In this document: positions 33,720 through 37,528 of the stretch, piece by piece | Layout of the letters: every line of letters starts with the position of its first letter | Position numbering within the stretch: the stretch's first letter is position 1 | Assembly: GCF_014196205.1 (NCBI RefSeq) | Contig: NZ_JACIDE010000030.1 | Location: forward strand, 1-37,528 | Length of the DNA: 37,528 nt | Source: Anoxybacteroides voinovskiense | Lineage (GTDB): Bacteria > Bacillota > Bacilli > Bacillales > Anoxybacillaceae | Direction of reading: 5' to 3' | Made by a program: the position numbers and the translations under genes | Notes under the pieces: model-generated | Seen by the model: only the letters and a program-made list of their open reading frames with translations | What the model was told of the DNA's origin: nothing | The model's database searches: none

Positions 33720-34406
33720 GTGGAAGTTGTGTTATATTCTAGGAGTTACAATCAGGCGTCATTGATCAAACTACTATTGGAAGCAGAGAAAATAAATATG
33801 CGGCACGTTACGGATCGCCAATTGGTTGAAGAAGCTCTCCACAAGCAGGATTGTATAGCAGTCATTATAGATATGCCAAAGCCCACATCCGAAGAAATTG
33901 CAGACTGGAACCAATTGGTGCAATCGTCATGCGTTCCTGTTTTATTATTAAGTTCTAACGAAACGGATGTCCAGTCTGTGCTTTTGCGGCAACAGGCAAC
34001 CCTTGAATTAGCCAAGCCATTTTCGGTTTTTTTCAAGTATCTTTATTTCATCCGAAAAGAGGAAGAAAAGGAAAATCAGGTAACAGTGGATCGGGAGTTG
34101 GTACAATTGATTCCTGGTGTGATCTTTGACGTGGGAGGACTCTGCGTTTGGCGGAATCAGAAATGCATACCGTTATCCGGAACCGAATTTAAACTGCTGT
34201 ATTTACTAGCCAAGAATAGCGGGCGCAGATTTACGGCCGATGAATTGATTGACTATATCGACCTTACAGGACACTCCTCTCTATATTTTCATATTAAAAA
34301 TCTGAGGGAAAAAATCGAAGAAGATCCCAGTCATCCTGTTGTCCTTACTCATCGGCGAGGCTACGGATATGGAATCTGTACACAAGAAATTACAAAGGGA
34401 GAATAG
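33720..34406 (+). CDS. Orphan OmpR/PhoB-type response regulator with degenerate receiver
   Basis: The 228-residue protein has a receiver-like N-terminal domain (1-115) and a winged-helix DNA-binding domain (about 130-222; IPLSGTEFKLLYLLAKNSG, and FHIKNLREKIEEDP followed by LTHRRGYGYG). The phosphate-accepting D51, S78/S79 and K99 can be lined up. The acidic pair that should bind Mg2+ near the N-terminus is missing (VVLYSRSYNQ), so ordinary phosphorylation is doubtful. I chose GTG 33720, because GGGAGGAGAGG lies directly before it; ATG 33702 would put this site inside the gene. No histidine kinase is nearby. Target genes are unknown; azlC-azlD and the aminotransferase remnant lie downstream. 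Confidence 0.8.
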   Translation: MEVVLYSRSYNQASLIKLLLEAEKINMRHVTDRQLVEEALHKQDCIAVIIDMPKPTSEEIADWNQLVQSSCVPVLLLSSNETDVQSVLLRQQATLELAKPFSVFFKYLYFIRKEEEKENQVTVDRELVQLIPGVIFDVGGLCVWRNQKCIPLSGTEFKLLYLLAKNSGRRFTADELIDYIDLTGHSSLYFHIKNLREKIEEDPSHPVVLTHRRGYGYGICTQEITKGE

Positions 34407-34421
34407 CCCGAATTTTCCCTT
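34395..34421 (+). terminator. Weak hairpin after the regulator gene
   Basis: AAGGGAGAA pairs with TTTTCCCTT (one G-U), overlapping the regulator stop codon, followed by ATAAAAATC. There is no T tract, so termination is uncertain. I assign no gene to 34422-34528. It holds a perfect palindrome, GCACGCGTGC (34492-34501). Confidence 0.4.
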
Positions 34422-34592
34422 ATAAAAATCTAAGGGTTATCTTAGAACCCATCTATTTACATATCATAAAATGGATTATAAAATCCAGGTAGCACGCGTG
34501 CCGAACTATTCTGAAAGGGGGTAATTTTATGAAAAAGATCAATCGTGAAGTACGTCGTTCTTGCGCACTTCTGCCAGTTCTCTCGAAGTATA

Positions 34593-34628
34593 TACATCCA
34601 AATTAAAATTTTAACCTCTGGTTCACGT
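34593..34628 (+). repeat. IS630 left terminal inverted repeat
   Basis: Begins TACATCCAAATTAAAA. It pairs imperfectly with the right end at 35742-35777. The transposase stop codon (34623) lies just inside it. Confidence 0.7.
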
Positions 34629-35135
34629 AGCACACCCGATGCGGCGTAACACCTCATCTGGGTGCTGTAAGACGTATTGTTCAAAACGAGTAATCGACTG
34701 GGCAATATCGTTTTGGTCTTTATGCAAGACGTTGGCGATGACTTCCTCTTTCAGCCACTTCCATAACCGTTCAATGGGGGTTAACTGTGGAGAATACGGT
34801 GGCAAAAAGATAAAGTGAAAGGCGGTGCCTTCTTCCCTTTGAAGGAAAGCTTGCACCATGTTGGCATGATGAATACGCGCATTGTCCAACACAAGCACGA
34901 TAAATCGATCCGAATATTTCTCTTTCAACAGGCGCAAAAAGTCAAGGAACGTTTCGGCATTGGCGGATGATGCGCGATGAAATACAACATCGCCTTGTTG
35001 AACGTCGACTGCGCCAAAAATAGAAACGTGGGCGTGGTGACCGTAGCTTGGCACTTGTTTTTGATGACCTACTTCTGCCCATGTCGTACGAAGCGCTTGA
35101 TACGCGCGAACATGTGTTTCGTCCACAAAAAACAT
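34623..35135 (-). CDS. IS630 transposase, second frame (DDE catalytic part)
   Basis: The 170-residue frame contains the catalytic triad of the DDE superfamily: D in FFVDETHV, D in VLVLDNARIHHA and E in PIERLWKWLKEE. Its own ATG at 35135 has no good ribosome site. The -1 frame is open from the A run at 35157-35165, so a -1 shift at A-AAA-AAC would give one transposase of about 353 residues, the usual family length. It is not clear whether the shift is programmed or the gene is simply broken; the slippery site favours the former. Confidence 0.85.
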   Translation of the reverse strand: MFFVDETHVRAYQALRTTWAEVGHQKQVPSYGHHAHVSIFGAVDVQQGDVVFHRASSANAETFLDFLRLLKEKYSDRFIVLVLDNARIHHANMVQAFLQREEGTAFHFIFLPPYSPQLTPIERLWKWLKEEVIANVLHKDQNDIAQSITRFEQYVLQHPDEVLRRIGCAT

Positions 35136-35152
35136 GGTGACGTTCTCGGTGA

Positions 35153-35683
35153 TTAGTTTTTTTTTATAAATTCGAGTTCCTTTTGAAAAGCAGCTTGATG
35201 TTCTGGATTCCCTTTCACAAGCTTATAAGTCGGACGTGTCCATGACAAGCGAAGACGATGCAATAACTTACGAATGCCTTCACGTGACATCGAAACGCCA
35301 TAGGTATGTTGGATGTAAGATTGCAACAGGCGTGTGTTCCATGACGAAGCAATGCCCCAACCGACCTCCACAGGGGTGGTGGTTAAGACGAGTTGTCTAA
35401 TTTCTTGTTGTTGTTCTTCCGTAAGAAACGGCATACGACCGGGTGGTAAGCGGCGATCGAGTAAACGATCGAGTCCCCCTTCGTTAAAGCGTGAGACATA
35501 GAGGGCAACCGATTGACGGCATAAATGGATCATTTTTGCGACGTCTTTGCCAAGATACCCTTCCATGACGAGACGAACGGCAGTCACCCGAGCGCGAAGC
35601 GAAGCATCTTTGATTTTCCGTTCTTGTTTCCGAAGGGTTCGAGGTGTCCAACCGTGATCATTTGTAATTTTAAGACGTTTCAT
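35153..35683 (-). CDS. IS630 transposase, first frame (helix-turn-helix part)
   Basis: The first frame encodes 176 residues with two DNA-binding helix-turn-helix units (VAKMIHLCRQSVALYVSRFN; LDRLLDRRLPPGRMPFLTEE), followed by a winged-helix part (YGVSMSREGIRKLLHRLRLS). It ends KELEFIKKN at a stop directly after a run of nine A residues. The DDE catalytic part continues in the -1 frame. The start at 35683 has AAAGGAG about 10 nt upstream. Alone this product could bind the ends but not cut. Confidence 0.88.
   Translation of the reverse strand: MKRLKITNDHGWTPRTLRKQERKIKDASLRARVTAVRLVMEGYLGKDVAKMIHLCRQSVALYVSRFNEGGLDRLLDRRLPPGRMPFLTEEQQQEIRQLVLTTTPVEVGWGIASSWNTRLLQSYIQHTYGVSMSREGIRKLLHRLRLSWTRPTYKLVKGNPEHQAAFQKELEFIKKN
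35156..35162 (-). other. Candidate -1 frameshift site A-AAA-AAC
   Basis: In the first transposase frame the codons before the stop are AAA-AAA-AAC-TAA. The heptamer A-AAA-AAC is the best known -1 slippery sequence, and the catalytic frame is exactly -1. Transcriptional slippage on the nine A residues is an alternative. Confidence 0.7.
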
Positions 35684-35741
35684 GTCATTTCCGCTCCTTT
35701 TATACGTGGGTATTTAGGAGCAGTATAACCATGGAAAAAGG

Positions 35742-35777
35742 TGTTCATACAGAAGTCATTACTTTAAAGTGCATGTA
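35742..35777 (-). repeat. IS630 right terminal inverted repeat
   Basis: On the minus strand it begins TACATGCACTTTAAAG, the partner of the left end. It lies about 60 bp upstream of the transposase start and probably contains or adjoins its promoter. Confidence 0.7.
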
Positions 35778-36209
35778 TATACATTCCAGTTCGCTTGACC
35801 AACAAGCCTTATACCAATTCCTAAATTTTTTCGATATAGATAGTCATATAATGAAAATTAGACAAGTATATCAACAACGAATGCGATTGATGATTGAGTT
35901 ACTGCAAGAACAAAATAGGGTAGGATTACACTGGAATGAACCAAAAGGAGGAATGTTTCTATGGATAGATTTTCCTGAAGGTCTCGATGCAGAGGTTCTC
36001 CTGAATCGTTCACTGCAAGAAGGCGTAGCATTTGTTCCTGGACGAGAATTTTTTGTGGAGGCACCTCGGCTCAATACAATTCGTATGAATTTCACTCATA
36101 CCTCCTAGGAAAAAATGATCATCGGTATTGAACGATTCGTTCGCTCGTTAAATTTGTTTGTTGGAATTGCTACGAAATAATAATGACATAGTATTGAAGG
36201 AGCCCTAAA

Positions 36210-36905
36210 ATGAATATGACGATTAAAACAATTAGAACAGGCATTTCTGAAGCATTACCGCTCGCGATTGCCATTGCGGCCTACGGATTGTCTTATGGAG
36301 TGCTAGGAATACAGGCCGGATTCGGATTGTTAGGTACGGTGTTAATGTCTTTATTGGTATTTTCTGGTTCGGTACAGATGGTAACAGTGGCGATGATTAC
36401 CGGAGGGGCCGGTATTTTAAGTATACTAGTCACAGCTACTTTGTTAAACTTACGAAACCTATTATATGGTGCCGCTTTGGCAGAAGGTATAGCTCCGGCA
36501 AAACGTTGGAGATGGTTGCTTTCTTTTGGTGTTTCAGATGAGCCGTTTGTTTTAGGGATATCGAGGTTTAAACAGTATGGCCCGGATCCAATTTATTTTG
36601 CAACGGTTGCAGGAACTTTCTATATCGCGTGGGTAAGTTCATCATTGATTGGGGCAATTATTGGTAACCAGATAATCGATCCTCAAAAATGGGGGTTGGA
36701 TCTAGCATTTCCAATTACTTTTGTCGCGCTACTTGTACCTAATCTTACGGAGAAACCCATCATTGCAACAGCCTTAACGGGTGCAGTTATAACGGTTATA
36801 CTCACAGTGTTATTCCCGGGAACGCCTTTGAATATTTTGGTAGCCGGTGTTTTGGCACCCCTAGTAGGGATTTATTTGAAGGAGAAGAATAAAAATGTGG
36901 ACTAA
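36210..36905 (+). CDS. azlC: AzlC family branched-chain amino-acid exporter subunit
   Basis: AzlC is the large subunit of the AzlCD exporter for branched-chain amino acids and their analogues. The 231-residue membrane protein opens with the family signature ALPLAIAIAAYGLSYGVLGIQAG, followed by LLVFSGSVQMVTVAMITGGAG, LLNLRNLLYGAALAE and SDEPFVLGISRF. It has about five or six spans. GAAGGAGCC precedes the ATG. Its end overlaps azlD by 11 nt, so the subunits are coupled. The base use (more TTA, AGA and GGT) differs from the pur genes. An aminotransferase remnant lies upstream; 36109-36209 holds no gene. Confidence 0.9.
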   Translation: MNMTIKTIRTGISEALPLAIAIAAYGLSYGVLGIQAGFGLLGTVLMSLLVFSGSVQMVTVAMITGGAGILSILVTATLLNLRNLLYGAALAEGIAPAKRWRWLLSFGVSDEPFVLGISRFKQYGPDPIYFATVAGTFYIAWVSSSLIGAIIGNQIIDPQKWGLDLAFPITFVALLVPNLTEKPIIATALTGAVITVILTVLFPGTPLNILVAGVLAPLVGIYLKEKNKNVD

Positions 36906-37206
36906 CTGGATATTGATTGGGCTTCTGGCGGTAACAACTTATATATCACGGATTATTGGAATCGAGGTCATGAAAGGACGTAAGACTAGTTCCACCTTGC
37001 GTCTGTATTTCAACTACGTTCCTGCCGGAATACTTTCTGCATTAGTCGTCTCACAATTGTTTATTTCTAAAGATTCACAAATACAAATTTCGTTTCCAAT
37101 CATTATTGGAGGTCTCGTTACAGCTTTAACAATCAAGATTTCCAAATCTTTTTTACCATCCGTTATTGTAGGTATAGTCTCCGGGTTATTAATTCGGAAT
37201 CTCTAA
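36895..37206 (+). CDS. azlD: AzlD family branched-chain amino-acid exporter subunit
   Basis: AzlD is the small partner of AzlC. The 103-residue protein has three to four hydrophobic segments, with the family pattern TYISRIIGIEVMKGR, LRLYFNYVPAGILSALVVSQL and IIIGGLVTALTIKISKS. The ATG at 36895 lies inside the end of azlC after GGAGAAG. It is the last gene before the structured non-coding stretch. Confidence 0.9.
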   Translation: MWTNWILIGLLAVTTYISRIIGIEVMKGRKTSSTLRLYFNYVPAGILSALVVSQLFISKDSQIQISFPIIIGGLVTALTIKISKSFLPSVIVGIVSGLLIRNL

Positions 37207-37221
37207 TAGCTTGGTGAACTT

Positions 37222-37267
37222 CCTCTCGCAGGAGGGGATTACCTAGGAACATCCAATATGCGAGAGG
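37222..37267 (+). ncRNA. Unassigned structured RNA region after azlD
   Basis: CCTCTCGCA (37222-37230) pairs exactly with TGCGAGAGG (37259-37267). Inside, GGAT (37236-37239) pairs with ATCC (37251-37254), with the palindrome CCTAGG between them. A competing small hairpin, CCTC/GAGG (37222-37225 with 37232-37235), would break the long stem. It lies 15 nt after the azlD stop. I cannot match it to a riboswitch or ribosomal-leader class that I know. It may be part of a longer regulated leader with the terminator at 37329-37367, or the relic of a mobile element end. Confidence 0.5.
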
Positions 37268-37328
37268 GTTCGGAGATTTGTGACATGAGCGGGAGCTCGC
37301 AAGAAATGTAGAGATGTTTCGTACTGTT

Positions 37329-37367
37329 ACCGCTCACGCTGTTTGACGGCGGATGAGCGGTTTTTTT
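37329..37367 (+). terminator. Strong terminator with a competing upstream strand
   Basis: ACCGCTCA (37329-37336) pairs with TGAGCGGT (37354-37361), with an inner CGC/GCG, followed by seven T residues. The left strand can also pair with an upstream TGAGCGG (37286-37292), which would prevent the terminator. It ends the azlCD transcript unless attenuated. Confidence 0.85.
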
Positions 37368-37368
37368 G

Positions 37369-37392
37369 TAAGATAGGAAAGTATAAAATTTT
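37369..37392 (+). repeat. Truncated head of the dispersed repeat (third trace)
   Basis: AGGAAAGTATAAAATTTT (37375-37392) differs from the head of copy 1 (AAGAAAGTATAAAATTTT) at one base. After it the match stops and IS-like sequence follows. The body of the repeat is absent in the visible part. Confidence 0.55.
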
Positions 37393-37440
37393 GCAGGCGT
37401 GTTGATTAACCAATAATATCCATAAAAAGCATGGAAAAAA

Positions 37441-37495
37441 GAGCACCTTTCCTGTAGAATGTAAGTAGCTACACAAACAAACCTAGGAGGTGCTC
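37441..37495 (+). promoter_or_regulatory. Hairpin that can hide the transposase ribosome site
   Basis: GAGCACCT (37441-37448) pairs with AGGTGCTC (37488-37495), and CCT (37451-37453) pairs with AGG (37485-37487). Together these bury AGGAGG (37485-37490). A -10-like TAGAAT at 37455-37460 lies inside the loop, so a transcript from it would lack the left arm. Confidence 0.55.
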
Positions 37496-37498
37496 TCT

Positions 37499-37528
37499 AT
37501 GCACAAGCATACCACACTCCCAAATTTG
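37499..37528 (+). CDS. IS4-family transposase, first ten codons (partial)
   Basis: ATG at 37499 follows AGGAGG by 8 nt and encodes MHKHTTLPNL before the window ends. This N-terminus matches, from memory, IS5377/IS4Bsu1-type transposases of Bacillaceae. Whether the gene is intact cannot be seen. Confidence 0.65.
   Translation, partial: MHKHTTLPNL

Larger units (their letters stand above)
34593..35777 (-). mobile_element. Complete IS630-family insertion sequence (1185 bp)
   Basis: The element encodes an IS630-type transposase in two overlapping frames. It is bounded by imperfect inverted repeats that both begin TACAT and match at roughly two thirds of 34 positions. A TA dinucleotide flanks each end (34591-34592 and 35778-35779), the target duplication known for IS630/Tc1 elements. 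Size and design are those of the family. The transposase reads leftward. Both ends look intact, so the element may still be able to move. Confidence 0.88.
34529..36108 (+). pseudogene. Aminotransferase C-terminal remnant split by IS630 element
   Basis: The left part (34529-34592) starts with ATG after AAAGGGGG and encodes MKKINREVRRSCALLPVLSKYI. The right part (35780-36108) encodes HSSSLDQQALYQFL onward to PKGGMFLWIDFPEG, VAFVPGREFFVEA and RLNTIRMNF. Those are typical of the C-terminal domain of class I/II PLP-dependent aminotransferases (MocR/LysN-like). Removing the IS and one TA joins both halves in one frame of 130 codons. Even then the large PLP domain with its lysine is absent and the C-terminus stops early (FTHTS). 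The gene was therefore already a fragment before the insertion. Loss of function is near certain. Confidence 0.8.
37393..37528 (+). mobile_element. Left end of an IS4-type insertion sequence (cut by window end)
   Basis: The last part of the window looks like the 5' end of an IS of the IS4/IS5377 type seen in Geobacillus and Bacillus, judged from the transposase start MHKHTTLPNL. The exact outer end cannot be fixed without the other terminus; it lies somewhere in 37393-37440. An internal inverted repeat (37441-37448 with 37488-37495) is present. Confidence 0.6.

Noticed and set aside
34480-34505. AGGTAGCACGCGTGCC looked like a decayed T-box antiterminator
   Set aside because: It departs from the AGGGTGGTACCGCG core at several positions and no specifier stem or terminator could be found. 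It is more simply a chance palindrome.
34529-34606. A 25-residue peptide (MKKINREVRRSCALLP...) as a regulator-linked peptide precursor
   Set aside because: The frame continues perfectly into the aminotransferase remnant when the IS630 element is removed, so it is the split 5' end of that gene.

Overview
This window comes from a low-to-mid GC Gram-positive bacterium of the family Bacillaceae, most likely a moderate thermophile of the Anoxybacillus/Geobacillus group. The evidence is the gene order (purEKBCSQLFMNHD, then yerA-yerB-yerC-pcrB-pcrA-ligA-camS, then gatCAB, as in Bacillus subtilis), strong AGGAGG ribosome sites with frequent GTG and TTG starts, and proteins such as PcrA and LigA that closely resemble the Geobacillus stearothermophilus enzymes as remembered. 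No database search was run.

Layout. 1-260: the 3' part of a 5S rRNA gene (end of an rRNA operon) with two terminators. 261-860: the first copy of a 155-bp structured dispersed repeat and a leftward small heat-shock protein gene. 946-14053: the complete purine operon. A divergent PurBox pair, a sigma-A promoter, a guanine-type riboswitch and an attenuator precede twelve tightly packed genes that take PRPP to IMP (plus purB, also used for AMP). A 33-codon membrane-protein gene lies antisense to the purD end. 14060-14511: second copy of the repeat and a leftward YgaP-like membrane protein. 14535-23879: yerA (adenine-deaminase-like), yerB, yerC, then the pcrB-pcrA-ligA-camS operon (archaeal-type lipid, helicase, DNA ligase, lipoprotein). 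23889-25554: a glutamate-semialdehyde dehydrogenase gene with a possible CcpA site. 25586-26711: a single-ORF fusion of a MntA-like nucleotidyltransferase with a HepT-like HEPN domain (candidate toxin-antitoxin), followed by a small membrane protein. 26835-29299: leftward heptad-repeat coiled-coil gene and leftward adeC. The adeC leader carries a second guanine-type aptamer, here apparently coupled to a translational (SD-sequestering) platform. 29328-32632: gatCAB, the Glu-tRNA(Gln) amidotransferase. 32620-33189: leftward Uma2-type nuclease.

From about 33.2 kb on, the window becomes accessory in character: 530 bp with no assignable gene, an orphan OmpR-type regulator with a degenerate receiver, an aminotransferase remnant split by a complete 1185-bp IS630-family element (TA duplication and terminal inverted repeats visible; removing it rejoins the reading frame), azlC-azlD branched-chain amino-acid exporter genes, a structured non-coding stretch ending in a strong terminator, a truncated third trace of the dispersed repeat, and the first ten codons of an IS4-type transposase.

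The genes fit together around purine metabolism. De novo IMP synthesis and adenine salvage (AdeC makes hypoxanthine) are both placed under guanine/hypoxanthine-class aptamers, but with different output mechanisms. The most noteworthy observations are the adeC translational switch, the fused nucleotidyltransferase-HEPN protein, the repeat family, the reconstructible IS630 insertion with an A-AAA-AAC frameshift site, and the unassigned structured region near 37.2-37.4 kb.
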